Assembly: GCF_007830295.1 (NCBI RefSeq)
Contig: NZ_VLKC01000002.1
Span: forward strand, 3,474,770 to 3,538,769
Reading direction: 5' to 3'
From: Sporomusa sp. KB1
GTDB taxonomy: Bacteria; Bacillota; Negativicutes; Sporomusales; Sporomusaceae
Length of the DNA stretch: 64,000 bases
The translations under genes and the position numbers were made by a program. Within the stretch, counting starts at the first letter, position 1. The number at the start of each line of letters is the position of its first letter. The notes below the pieces were generated by a model, which was given only the letters and a program-made list of their open reading frames with translations, was not told where the DNA came from and searched no databases. Positions 26,225-37,946 of the stretch are shown here, piece by piece.

Positions 26225-27385
26225 ATGGAAAAGAAATCATTTGGGTATTTTAATCCGCCAGTAGCTATCATGGGCGTTGGGTGTCTTGAGGATATAGCTG
26301 ATTACATTAAGCCTATGGGATTCAAAAAAGCGTTAATCGTTAGCGATAAAGTACTTGTTGAAATCAAACTTATCAAAAAACTTACCGATATTCTTGATAA
26401 AATTGGCGTAGGTTATTCTATTTTTGATGGCGCTCAACCAAACCCAACAGTTGGTAACGTTAATTCTGGTTTGAAAATACTCAAAGACAACGGTTGCGAT
26501 TTTGTAATGTCCTTCGGCGGCGGTTCACCACATGACTGCGCTAAAGGTATTGCTCTTGTTGCTTCTAACGGCGGCAAGATCGAAGATTATGAAGGCGTTA
26601 ACAAATCAGCTAAACCGCAAATGCCTTTGATCGCAGTTAATACCACTTCCGGTACTGCCAGCCAAATGACTCGTTTCTGTATCATTACCGATGAAACCAG
26701 ACACGTTAAAATGGCTATCGTTGACTGGCATACAACCCCTATTATTGCTGTTGATGATGCTGATTTAATGCTTGCTATGCCTCCTTCCCTTACAGCTGCT
26801 ACTGGTATGGATGCTTTGACTCATGCAGTAGAAGCTTATGTTTCCATAATTGCTACCCCTGTTACTGATTGCGCAGCTATCAAAGCTATTGAATTAGTTT
26901 CCGGTTTCTTGAGAAGAGCTGTTAAAGACGGTAAAGATGTTGAAGCTAGAGAAATGATGACCTATGCTGAATATCTTGCTGGTATTGCATTCAATAATGC
27001 CAGCTTAGGTTATGTACATGCAATGGCTCACCAACTTGGTGGTTTCTATGATCTTCCACATGGTGTTTGCAATGCAATCCTGCTCCCGGCTGTTTCGGAC
27101 TTCAATGCAAAAGTTGTTCCTGAAAGATTTGCCGATATTGCTAAAGCTATGGGCGTAGATACTGCCGGTTTATCTGCTGCAGACGCTGCTGCTAAGGGGA
27201 TCGCTGCTATTCGCCAACTTTCTGCCGACATCAATATTCCTGCCGGCCTGAAAGATCTTAGAGGCTTCAAAGAAAGCGATATTCCAACACTTACTGCCAA
27301 TGCGCTAAAAGATGCTTGCGGTCTTACTAATCCTAAACAAGCTACTCCTGAAGAAATCACTGGTATCTACAAAGCTGCTATTTAA
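26225..27385 (+). CDS. Iron-containing alcohol dehydrogenase
   Basis: A 386-residue group III alcohol dehydrogenase that interconverts aldehydes and alcohols with NAD(P)H. Visible: [13 protein letters not shown] for the nucleotide, [19 protein letters not shown], and the metal-binding region with [19 protein letters not shown]. The ATG at 26225 follows AAGGGGGA; the frame extends back only to a TTG at 26216. A sigma-54 promoter lies upstream and a hairpin downstream, so it is a single-gene unit under the activator next door. With AOR it gives a route between acetate and ethanol. Confidence 0.93.
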   Translation: MEKKSFGYFNPPVAIMGVGCLEDIADYIKPMGFKKALIVSDKVLVEIKLIKKLTDILDKIGVGYSIFDGAQPNPTVGNVNSGLKILKDNGCDFVMSFGGGSPHDCAKGIALVASNGGKIEDYEGVNKSAKPQMPLIAVNTTSGTASQMTRFCIITDETRHVKMAIVDWHTTPIIAVDDADLMLAMPPSLTAATGMDALTHAVEAYVSIIATPVTDCAAIKAIELVSGFLRRAVKDGKDVEAREMMTYAEYLAGIAFNNASLGYVHAMAHQLGGFYDLPHGVCNAILLPAVSDFNAKVVPERFADIAKAMGVDTAGLSAADAAAKGIAAIRQLSADINIPAGLKDLRGFKESDIPTLTANALKDACGLTNPKQATPEEITGIYKAAI

Positions 27386-27444
27386 TATAAGTAGAATTAT
27401 AAAATCAAACAAAATTGAAATAGTTACCATTTGATAGTAAAAAG

Positions 27445-27483
27445 GGTTGGTTTATATTCATCATAGTATGATATAAACCAACC
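27445..27483 (+). terminator. Hairpin after the alcohol dehydrogenase
   Basis: A perfect 13-bp stem (GGTTGGTTTATAT with ATATAAACCAACC) about 60 bases past the stop codon. The following T tract is poor (TGATTTAATTTT). Confidence 0.6.
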
Positions 27484-27642
27484 TGATTTAATTTTCAGTG
27501 AGCACGAGTATAGTCAAAATATGACATTTGATTTTGCGTTAACAGGTCGTTTCAATGTTATTTATGGTATAATGGAACAAATGAAGAGTGTTAGCTATGG
27601 TAAATAGAGAATCTACGTATAACATTTGACGGCTTGCAGCAG

Positions 27643-27859
27643 TTTATATCTGTAGATAGAGAAACTGTTGTCGTAATCACTGATAACCAGAGAGCAAAAA
27701 CTTCAATACCAAAGCAGCGAAGAAAGCTAATGAAAAAATCGAGACGGTTGCAAAGACGCGTAAGCCGTTTTATCTAAAAATAAAGGAGTGAAAAGCCGGA
27801 ATAAGAGCGCAAACTTACTAAAACTGGAAAGAAAAATTAACAAAATTTATCCCAAGTAG
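27643..27859 (+). pseudogene. TnpB (IS200/IS605-type) relic
   Basis: An open segment reads VDRETVVVITDNQ followed by IPKQRRKLMKKSRRLQRRVSR, then after one frameshift KGVKSRNKSANLLKLERKI. This matches the region after the first RuvC motif of TnpB, with its RLQRxLSRK and KGSKNR-type basic stretch. Both ends are missing and there is a stop between the two parts. It explains part of the 27386-27921 gap; I see no terminal hairpins of an intact element. Confidence 0.6.
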
Positions 27860-27921
27860 CGTAAGTTTTGTTATTCGAGTTATAAGTTTTTGTGAGTTTC
27901 TTGTAACGGCTTTCGATTATT

Positions 27922-28125
27922 ATGAAATCAATTGCAAACCATGAAGAGCTTAAAAATAAAATTATTGAGTTAGCTAAACAGGGAAAGCTAACTTGTGAGG
28001 ACGCTCATCAGTTAGCTGAGTCTGAGGGCGTGTCGGTAGTAATCATAGGCAAGGTGGCCGTAGAAGTTGGGGTAAGAATTTGCGATTGCCAGTTAGGCTG
28101 TTTTGGGAAGTATAAGGAGCGTTAA
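27922..28125 (+). CDS. Small protein upstream of moeA, function unknown (67 aa)
   Basis: A 67-residue protein with a helical N-terminal half (KNKIIELAKQGKLTCEDAHQ) that could be a small winged-helix-like fold, a hydrophobic strand (VSVVIIGKVAVEVG) and a cysteine-rich end (ICDCQLGCFG). The ATG lacks a good ribosome site, but the stop lies 2 bases before the moeA start, so coupling is likely. Its cysteines may bind metal or a cluster. I do not recognise a named family. Confidence 0.55.
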   Translation: MKSIANHEELKNKIIELAKQGKLTCEDAHQLAESEGVSVVIIGKVAVEVGVRICDCQLGCFGKYKER

Positions 28126-28127
28126 TT

Positions 28128-29366
28128 ATGGAGTATTTTAATTGTATAGCTTTAAAAGAGGCAGAACAATTGATAGTGAACGAATTAGACGGGCTTATAG
28201 TTGGAAGCGAACAAGTCTCTTTGGTCGAAGCTTTAGGACGCATTGCGGCAGAAGATGTTGTTAGTAAAGAAGATTTACCGCCTTTTAGCCGGTCAACTGT
28301 TGATGGGTTTGCAGTACATGGCATGGATACATTTGGGGCGGGGGAAGGTGTGCCTGCGTTATTTGATATTGTGGGTGAAGTGGCTATGGGGCAGCAGACT
28401 GTTGTTCAGCTAAAACCTGGACAGGCTGTGACTATACCTACTGGTGGTATGTTGCCAATTGGAGCAGATGCTGTCGTTATGATGGAACATGCAGAACGAC
28501 CTGATAGCAGCAGTCTACTAGTTCTAAAGGCAGTTGCACCCGGAGAAAATGTAGTTGTTAAAGGTGAAGATATTAGTGCGGGACGCCACTTGCTGCGTCA
28601 AGGGCAGAAAATTCTGCCGCAGGACATTGGGGCGTTGGCCGCCTGCGGTTGTGCAGCAGTGTTAGTACGACAGAAGCCTGAGGTCGTAATTATTTCCACC
28701 GGTGATGAGGTGGTCGATGTGGCTTGTACTCCGGTAAGCGGTCAAATTCGTGATATTAATTCCTATGCGTTGGCAGCAATGCTCGAAGACGCCGGGTGTA
28801 TAGTTAAGCGTTATGGAATAGTAAAAGACCAATATGAGGATTTGTTAGCGGCATTATCGCAGGCGGTAAACCGTTGTACTATGATAGTTGTATCAGGCGG
28901 CAGTTCAGTTGGGGTTAGGGATCATACGGTCAGAGTCATCAAAGAGCTGGGCAAGTCTGATGTAGTGTTTCACGGGGTGGCAATAAAACCTGGTAAGCCT
29001 ACTATTTTTGGTATGATTGGAAAAGTGCCGGTATTTGGTTTACCAGGCCATCCAGTGGCTGCGATGACTGTTTGCAGTCAAATAGTAAAACCAGCAATAC
29101 AAATTCTCCTTGGTCAGACGAGTAAAGATGTTTATACTATACCAGCCCGGATGTTGCGTAGTATGGCTTCGGTACCGGGCAGAGATGATTATATTAGAGT
29201 GCAATTAATTAAGAAGGCTAGTGAATATTGGGCTGAGCCGGTTTTGGGAAAATCGGGTTTAATTAGCACCATGTCTGCAGCTGACGGCATTGTACATATT
29301 GCCGCTGACAAAGGCGGCTTATATAGTGAGGAAATGGTACAAGTGGAACTTATTACAAAACAGTAA
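28128..29366 (+). CDS. moeA: Molybdopterin molybdenumtransferase MoeA
   Basis: A 412-residue MoeA, which inserts molybdate (or tungstate) into adenylylated molybdopterin. Visible: LPPFSRSTVDGFAVHG (domain I), IPTGGMLPIGADAVVM, the MoCF-binding domain with SGGSSVGVRDHT, and KPGKPTIFGMIGKVPVFGLPGHP, a hallmark of MoeA. The ATG follows AAGGAG. It starts a MoeA pair; the second copy, fused to another domain, begins 12 bases later. Duplicate MoeA proteins often divide molybdenum and tungsten insertion, which would suit the nearby tungsten enzyme, but this is inference. Confidence 0.93.
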   Translation: MEYFNCIALKEAEQLIVNELDGLIVGSEQVSLVEALGRIAAEDVVSKEDLPPFSRSTVDGFAVHGMDTFGAGEGVPALFDIVGEVAMGQQTVVQLKPGQAVTIPTGGMLPIGADAVVMMEHAERPDSSSLLVLKAVAPGENVVVKGEDISAGRHLLRQGQKILPQDIGALAACGCAAVLVRQKPEVVIISTGDEVVDVACTPVSGQIRDINSYALAAMLEDAGCIVKRYGIVKDQYEDLLAALSQAVNRCTMIVVSGGSSVGVRDHTVRVIKELGKSDVVFHGVAIKPGKPTIFGMIGKVPVFGLPGHPVAAMTVCSQIVKPAIQILLGQTSKDVYTIPARMLRSMASVPGRDDYIRVQLIKKASEYWAEPVLGKSGLISTMSAADGIVHIAADKGGLYSEEMVQVELITKQ

Positions 29367-29378
29367 GGATGAGGCATT

Positions 29379-31319
29379 TTGTATAAAGTTAAAGCGTATT
29401 TAGATAGCCTGCCCCGGGATCAGGCTGAGAAGTTGTGGTGGGAAAAACTTCTTGCTGTGGACTATTTCACCAATTTACCTGTGGAAGAAGTTAGTATCAA
29501 TGATGCGTTAGGACGGGTAACGGCTCGGTGCGTGTATGCCAGGCAGTCAGTGCCGCATTATAATGGGGCGGCAATGGATGGTATTGCGGTAAGGGCCCAG
29601 GATACCTTTGGGGCAGGGGAAACTACCCCGAAAAAGTTGCTGCTGCTGAAGGCTGGCGAACCATTTGTAGACGCAGGCTGCTATATCGTAGATACCGGGG
29701 ATTTAATGCCACTCGGTACTAATGCGGTCATAATGGTTGAGGATGTACATTTATCAAATGGATATGCGGATATTATTGCGGCTGCTGCGCCGTGGCAGCA
29801 TGTTCGTGTTATTGGCGAAGATATTGTGGCTAATGAAATGGTATTGGCAGAGCATCATGTTATTACTCCTTCGGATATTGCGGCTTTGCTGGCAGCAGGA
29901 CTGGATAGTGTAGAAGTTGTCGCTAAGCCCAAAGTGACAGTTATTCCTACAGGTAGTGAATTAGTGGCGACTCATCAGGAGCTTACGCCAGGGGCTATTT
30001 TAGATGTTAATTCTCATATGTTGTGCGCGGCTGTAACCAATTGGGGCGGCGAGCCGACACGTCATGAGATCGTGTATGATGATTACCAAAAGATTAAAAA
30101 AGCTATTGCTGATAGTTTGAAGGTCAGTGATATGGTCATTACTAATGCTGGAACATCAGCTGGTACGGAAGACTTTACTGCCGATATACTCTCAGAGCTC
30201 GGTGAAGTGCTGGTACATGGTGTAGCAATTAAACCAGGTAAACCGGTAGTATTGGCCATCTGCCAGGGAAAACCTGTCATCGGGCTTCCTGGATATCCGG
30301 TATCAGCGATGTTGACAGCTGATCTATTTGTTCGTAATGTGCTGCATGCCAGGCAGAAACTGCCTCAACCGGAGGTTAAAACAGTGGCAGCCACTATGTC
30401 CAGACAAGTTTACTCGCACATTGGTGTCGAAGAATATGTTAGGGTGTCACTTGGCGAAGTTCAGGGAAAATTTGTTGCTGCACCGTTAGGACGCGGAGCT
30501 GGCTTAATAAGTTCCTTAACTAAGTCTCAGGGGATGGTGGTTATTAAAGAGACTAAAGATGGTCTGGCTGCGGGAACTGTTACAGAGGTTAAACTATTTG
30601 GCAAACAACAGGCTAGTAAAAATATTTTATCAATAGGCAGTCATGACCTGGCACTCGAGATTCTGGGCGTATTTTTAGGCCGACAGGCTAGCCTGTCGTT
30701 GTCCTGCGCCAATGTTGGCAGTATGGGTGGTATTATGGCGATACGCAATAATGAGGCGCATATTGCGGGGATACATCTGCTTGATGAAAAGACTGGTGAA
30801 TATAATGTTTCCTATGTAAATCGCTATTTAAAAAACAATGAATCTTGGCGATTGGTGCATTTAGCTATGCGAGATCAAGGGTTAATGGTCTTGGCAGGAA
30901 ATCCAAAAGGAATTCAGGGACTGGGTGATTTAGTACGCTCAGATATTGAATACGTCAATCGCCAGCGGGGAGCTGGCACACGAATGTTACTGGATTATCA
31001 GCTGCAAAAAATGAATATAGAGTCAAGTAAAATAGTTGGCTATGATAAAGAGGTTGGCACTCATATGGCAGTAGCAGCCACAATTGCAGGCGGTTCTGCT
31101 GATACCGGTATGGGTATACGTGCTGCAGCTAAAGCACTTGGACTGGATTTTATTCCGGTAGGTCAGGAGCGGTATGATCTTATTTTGAATTTTGCACCTG
31201 AAGATGAAAGGCCTGCGCTAATTATAAAGATTTTACAGTCGCCAGAGTTTCGGCAGCAAGTCGAGGCGCTCGGTGGATATGATTTGACAGATGCTGGGAA
31301 ATTGATGGCTCTGAGTTGA
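29379..31319 (+). CDS. MoeA fused to a periplasmic-binding-protein-like domain
   Basis: A 646-residue protein. Residues 1-410 are MoeA-like (VPHYNGAAMDGIAVRA; NAGTSAGTEDFT; KPGKPVVLAICQGKPVIGLPGYP). Residues about 420-640 form a PBP-like domain as in COG1910 (SIGSHDLALEILGVFLG; GSMGGIMAIRNNEAHIAGIHLLD; RQRGAGTRMLLDYQL), related to molybdate/tungstate-binding proteins but without a signal peptide, so it is cytoplasmic. TTG start with AAGGATGAGG upstream. The fusion is known in Clostridia and archaea and may deliver or sense the oxyanion for insertion. The last helix ends before a weak promoter-like stretch and a terminator. Confidence 0.9.
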   Translation: MYKVKAYLDSLPRDQAEKLWWEKLLAVDYFTNLPVEEVSINDALGRVTARCVYARQSVPHYNGAAMDGIAVRAQDTFGAGETTPKKLLLLKAGEPFVDAGCYIVDTGDLMPLGTNAVIMVEDVHLSNGYADIIAAAAPWQHVRVIGEDIVANEMVLAEHHVITPSDIAALLAAGLDSVEVVAKPKVTVIPTGSELVATHQELTPGAILDVNSHMLCAAVTNWGGEPTRHEIVYDDYQKIKKAIADSLKVSDMVITNAGTSAGTEDFTADILSELGEVLVHGVAIKPGKPVVLAICQGKPVIGLPGYPVSAMLTADLFVRNVLHARQKLPQPEVKTVAATMSRQVYSHIGVEEYVRVSLGEVQGKFVAAPLGRGAGLISSLTKSQGMVVIKETKDGLAAGTVTEVKLFGKQQASKNILSIGSHDLALEILGVFLGRQASLSLSCANVGSMGGIMAIRNNEAHIAGIHLLDEKTGEYNVSYVNRYLKNNESWRLVHLAMRDQGLMVLAGNPKGIQGLGDLVRSDIEYVNRQRGAGTRMLLDYQLQKMNIESSKIVGYDKEVGTHMAVAATIAGGSADTGMGIRAAAKALGLDFIPVGQERYDLILNFAPEDERPALIIKILQSPEFRQQVEALGGYDLTDAGKLMALS

Positions 31320-31459
31320 TATGGAAAAAAATAATTAGGCACATGTATATAATATAACGTAAGAGGGTATACTAGTTGTGTAGCGGTGTCCTCGAAGAGA
31401 AACGAGATTGCGAAACATTATAATTGAGAAATGCGCATATAGTAAGCACCATATACATA

Positions 31460-31490
31460 AAACTCCTGCCGGTTTTCGGCAGGGGTTTTT
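31460..31490 (+). terminator. Terminator of the moeA operon
   Basis: AAACTCCTGCCG pairs with CGGCAGGGGTTT (one G-U), followed by TTTTT. About 140 bases past the second moeA stop. Confidence 0.8.
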
Positions 31491-31531
31491 AAAATTGTAA
31501 TAAGGTAAGACTATTGGTGGAGGTGATAAAA

Positions 31532-31660
31532 ATGCCTGTACCCAAAACAGGGCCTGATAAATTTGGCATTGAGCATGAAGTCAGGAATGAAAAAGGGAAT
31601 AAGGAACTATCTGATGAAGAGGTACGTAAAAAAGCAAAGCATTTTGGGAATAAGGATTAA
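31532..31660 (+). CDS. Small hydrophilic protein, function unknown (42 aa)
   Basis: ATG at 31532 follows GGTGGAGGTG by 7 bases, and 42 codons run to TAA. The product is highly charged and has no cysteine or membrane part: MPVPKTGPDKFGIEHEVRNE at the start and EEVRKKAKHFGNKD at the end. It lies in the 680-base gap between moeA2 and the biotin operon. I do not recognise it. The ribosome site supports translation. Confidence 0.55.
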   Translation: MPVPKTGPDKFGIEHEVRNEKGNKELSDEEVRKKAKHFGNKD

Positions 31661-31671
31661 TGTGCTTGAAT

Positions 31672-31780
31672 AAAATAACCCGTTGCCGGCGACACGCCCG
31701 GATGGCGCTAGTGCCGATTGCCCCATGGATGGCAAGCAATTCGGCCGTCCTAAAAGACTTGGCACAAGCCAAGTCTTTTC
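31672..31780 (+). ncRNA. Possible structured RNA with terminator, class unknown
   Basis: GC-rich segment with nested pairing: GGATG/CGTCC enclosing GCCGA-TTGC/GCAATTCGGC, plus GCCGG near the 5' end, followed directly by a perfect terminator (AAAAGACTTGGC/GCCAAGTCTTTT, 31752-31780). It stands out in base composition from its A/T-rich surroundings. It could be a small RNA, the end of the small-gene transcript, or a dispersed repeat. The terminator itself is secure. Confidence 0.35.
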
Positions 31781-31852
31781 TTATCGCAATACTATCTAAC
31801 TCTTGGTTATTTTTCTGTTTGCATGATCGATAAAACTGTAGTACAATTTTAA

Positions 31853-31925
31853 TTGTTAACCATATAATTTGCGAATAGTTAACTATAAGCTCATTGTAAA
31901 CTATAATATTTAAAATAGTTAACAT
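31853..31925 (+). promoter_or_regulatory. Two BirA (biotin) operators overlapping a promoter
   Basis: Site 1: TTGTTAACC (31853-31861), 15 bases, AGTTAACTA (31877-31885). Site 2: TTGTAAACT (31894-31902), 14 bases, AGTTAACAT (31917-31925). Both fit the BirA pattern TTGTnAACC-N14-16-GGTTnACAA. A -10 TATAAT (31902-31907) with TTAACT 17 bases before lies between them, so biotinyl-AMP-loaded BirA would block the operon. Confidence 0.75.
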
Positions 31926-32000
31926 TGAGCGGGGAGGAGTAGCATGAAATGGATGTAGCTATGGCAGAAGATTTGGGGTTGCGGCCCTTAGCGGCAAAAG

Positions 32001-32498
32001 ATGCAAAGTAGAGTTAGTTGGGTAGCTGAAGTTGGTATGTTGGCCGCTCTTATAACAATAACTAGCACCTTCAAGCTGCCAGGACTGTTGCCGGGAACAG
32101 AATTTCAATTGTCAGCGCCATTGGCCACAGCTATCTGTGTGGTGTTTGGGTTTGGCAAATATATTACGGCAGGTGTGCTGTCCAGTGTAGTGGGCTTAAT
32201 GCTTGGTACTCAGTCATTGTTAAATGTGTTTATTGCCATGGTATTTCGTGTCACTGTCGGCATGCTGGTGGTGCTATTAGGACGCTCCTGGCCGGTAATT
32301 GTTCTGGCTGGTCCGATAGGTTCGGCTATTGGCAGACTGGTATTGGGTGGGATGATTGGTAAAGCGGTAATTCCACTTTTGTTGGCCGCTCTTCCAGGGA
32401 TGATTTATACAGCTTTATTGACTTGTCCCGTAACAGCTTTGCTGCAACGGGTAAAAGAACAAAGGGAGAAGGTAATGCGTCATGTTGTACAGCGTTAG
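32001..32498 (+). CDS. Membrane protein of the biotin operon, putative transporter component
   Basis: A 165-residue hydrophobic protein with about five membrane segments (VGMLAALITITSTFKLPG; LATAICVVFGFGKYITAGVL; VIVLAGPIGSAIGRLVLGG; LLLAALPGMIYTALLTC). Size and pattern resemble ECF S components, but it lacks BioY's usual sequence. First gene behind the BirA operators, so biotin or a precursor such as pimelate is the likely substrate. The ATG has no clear ribosome site. A 20-codon frame starting at 31950 reads into it and stops at 32012 (MDVAMAEDLGLRPLAAKDAK), which may couple translation. Confidence 0.6.
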   Translation: MQSRVSWVAEVGMLAALITITSTFKLPGLLPGTEFQLSAPLATAICVVFGFGKYITAGVLSSVVGLMLGTQSLLNVFIAMVFRVTVGMLVVLLGRSWPVIVLAGPIGSAIGRLVLGGMIGKAVIPLLLAALPGMIYTALLTCPVTALLQRVKEQREKVMRHVVQR

Positions 32499-33250
32499 AA
32501 TGCGGGCAGCCCAAGGTGATGCGCATGAGAAGGGCGGCAGGCATATCTCGGGTGCCGAGCGGCTGGTAAGTCAGGACCGACTGCCAGCTGTAGCGGCAGC
32601 TATGCTCAGACGCGCTTTGTTTCATAGTCGGGGAACGGCTGATTTTATCAATCTTACTGTCGAAACAGTACTAAATGAAAACATACAAACAGTAAGCTGC
32701 CTGCCAATTGCAACTGTTGCTGTTCCTAGTGTAGCTGCAGGCCGGGCGGCGGCACAGGTTGAACTGATTAAGGCCGGTGTTGCACCGGCAGCTGTGGCTG
32801 CGGGGATAAAAGCCTTAGCAGGATTAAAAGGAAGTCTGAGGGGCGCTATGTTAGTTGATGCTCAAACTGGTGTCAGACTTGATGATAACGATGAACGGGG
32901 AATTCGTGTGTCGCGGATGGATATTGCTGATGAGCAGGCCTATTTGTGTTGGCTGAACCATCAGGGGCACAGCAATATTCATATTCAGGAGGCAGTAGTG
33001 CTGGCTTCTAAGGTTATGTCGGCACCCGGGGTAGCCGCCGAGTTATGTTGGTCTGATGACCCTGAATATGTAACAGGCTATGTATCCACACCAATGCTGT
33101 ACACCCGTTTCACGCAGTTGAAGCCTTATGGCAGTCCTATTGGCGGCCGGATTTTTTTCATAAAGGAAAACACTGACTTGGAGCAACTGGCAGATTATTT
33201 GCAATATCAGCCTGTACTGATTAGCGTCCCTGCAGAGGAGGTCAGTGCTG

Positions 33251-33267
<17 letters not shown>
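32482..33267 (+). CDS. bioW: 6-carboxyhexanoate-CoA ligase BioW
   Basis: A 261-residue pimeloyl-CoA synthetase, which uses ATP to activate pimelate for biotin synthesis. Family marks: MLYSVRMRAAQGDAHEKGG at the N-terminus with GRHISGAERLV, and ISVPAEE near the end; DDNDERGIRVSRMDI is the conserved central stretch. The ATG overlaps the upstream membrane gene by 17 bases and follows GGGAGAAGG. BioW implies free pimelate as the precursor, as in Bacillus, rather than the BioC/BioH route. Confidence 0.93.
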
Positions 33268-36549
<3,282 letters not shown>

Positions 36550-36565
36550 AATGACGATTGCCAAT

Positions 36566-36610
36566 ATAACAAAAACAGCGCTGTTAGCGAAGTAGTGCTG
36601 TTTTTGTTAT
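36566..36610 (+). terminator. Terminator of the biotin operon
   Basis: ATAACAAAAACAGC pairs with GCTGTTTTTGTTAT, with an oligo-T in the descending arm; it begins 17 bases after the bioA stop. Confidence 0.8.
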
Positions 36611-36656
36611 AAATAAGGCCGCTCAAGATTACTTAACGTGTCCTTGTTTTTTGTTC

Positions 36657-36685
36657 TTGTTTAGAAAATTCCGTCATGATATAAT
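36657..36685 (+). promoter_or_regulatory. Promoter of the HD-GYP gene
   Basis: TTGTTT (36657-36662) and TATAAT (36680-36685), 17 bases apart, about 70 bases before the start codon. Confidence 0.6.
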
Positions 36686-36756
36686 CAGTAGTATAGTCAA
36701 ATGAGAGTATTATGTAACTTAATTTATAGTTAGCAATGCTCAAAGGGGAAAAGCAT

Positions 36757-37917
36757 ATGTCTGACAATTATAGTATAGCTAGATATCTTATTTCTCAGCT
36801 TCGTCCGGGTTTGCAACTTGGAGAAACAGTATTATCTCCTGATGGAAAAGTGTTGCTGTATGCTGGTACAATACTAACAGAAAAGCATATCGAAAAACTT
36901 AGTTACTATAATTGTGAGGGAGTTCGCGTTCGGGAATTGCAATCAGGTGTTGGAATGGGTTTCGATTCTAATCAACAACGGAAGCGGGGTAACGCTGAAC
37001 CGGAAGAACTTATTGTTAGTCACGAATATTACGAAGCGGATATGGCTGCAACTGTATCAGAACAGGAAACGGAGTTCGCAGGTATATATGGCAATGTGGT
37101 GAAAGATTTAAAAAGATGTTTTACAATTGTTCGCCTGGAAAAGCATTTGGATTGTGAATTGCTGCAATCTATCGTCGATGCTTTACTTACCCTTTCTGAG
37201 CGGGGGATTGGCGCTACCGCTTTGCTACATACTGCAACTCGCTCCGAAGATTATTTATTTCATCATTCTGTTAACGTTGGTATTTTAGCAAATATTATTG
37301 GAAATTTAAGTGGGGCCTTTAAGCCAAGTCAACAGAGAAACCTAATTTTAGCCGGCATTCTGCACGATATTGGCAAGCTAGAGATACCTGTACACGTTTT
37401 ATATAAGAAGGGGAGTTTAGATGAAGACGAACTGCATATGGTTCGTCAGCATCCAGCTATTGCCTTTAAGTTTTTCCGCCGCTTCAAAGAGATTCCGGAA
37501 AGTGTTCGTTTGGGGGTTCTCCAGCATCATGAACGCGACGATGGCTCAGGTTATCCGCTGCAAACCGCTGGCGCTAAGAATCACCCGATTGCCAAAGTAC
37601 TTGGTATAGCTGATGTTTATGATGCAATGACCTCCAAAAAGGTGTATGGTGAAGAAGTATCGCCATTTGCAGCATTAGATACCATCCAGGCAGACTCTTT
37701 TTCAGGCAAATTTTCACCTAAATACTCTACACCCTTTCTTCATGAGTTGTGCCAAACACTGATTGGACGGTATGTGACATTAAATGACGGCAGTACCGGC
37801 CAGCTTGTGTTTTGGAATCGCAGCGGGAAAGAAACGTGTCTAATTAGGTTTTCTGATGGCCAGGTAATTGATATTATGAATCAGAATAAACTGAAGGTCA
37901 TTAAGTTGGTTTGCTGA
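36757..37917 (+). CDS. HD-GYP domain protein, likely c-di-GMP phosphodiesterase
   Basis: A 386-residue protein. The N-terminal part (about 1-110) has a short DUF3391-like segment (GLQLGETVLSPDGKVLLYAGTILTEKHIEKL). The HD-GYP domain (about 165-330) has the full catalytic set: HHSVNVGILANIIG, LHDIGKLEIP, and LQHHERDDGSGYP. This suggests an active enzyme splitting cyclic di-GMP. A short C-terminal strand-rich tail follows. ATG at 36757 has AAAGGGG before it. No neighbour points to a specific process. Confidence 0.88.
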   Translation: MSDNYSIARYLISQLRPGLQLGETVLSPDGKVLLYAGTILTEKHIEKLSYYNCEGVRVRELQSGVGMGFDSNQQRKRGNAEPEELIVSHEYYEADMAATVSEQETEFAGIYGNVVKDLKRCFTIVRLEKHLDCELLQSIVDALLTLSERGIGATALLHTATRSEDYLFHHSVNVGILANIIGNLSGAFKPSQQRNLILAGILHDIGKLEIPVHVLYKKGSLDEDELHMVRQHPAIAFKFFRRFKEIPESVRLGVLQHHERDDGSGYPLQTAGAKNHPIAKVLGIADVYDAMTSKKVYGEEVSPFAALDTIQADSFSGKFSPKYSTPFLHELCQTLIGRYVTLNDGSTGQLVFWNRSGKETCLIRFSDGQVIDIMNQNKLKVIKLVC

Positions 37918-37946
37918 GTATGATAGCAACAGCGCGAAGAAATTTG

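Noticed and set aside
31581..31925. Minus-strand frame of 114 codons across the GC-rich RNA and BirA sites
   Set aside because: It crosses a terminator and two operators and has no ribosome site.
32001..32498. Naming the first biotin-operon gene bioY
   Set aside because: Hydrophobic pattern and position fit an S component, but the characteristic BioY sequence is not visible.
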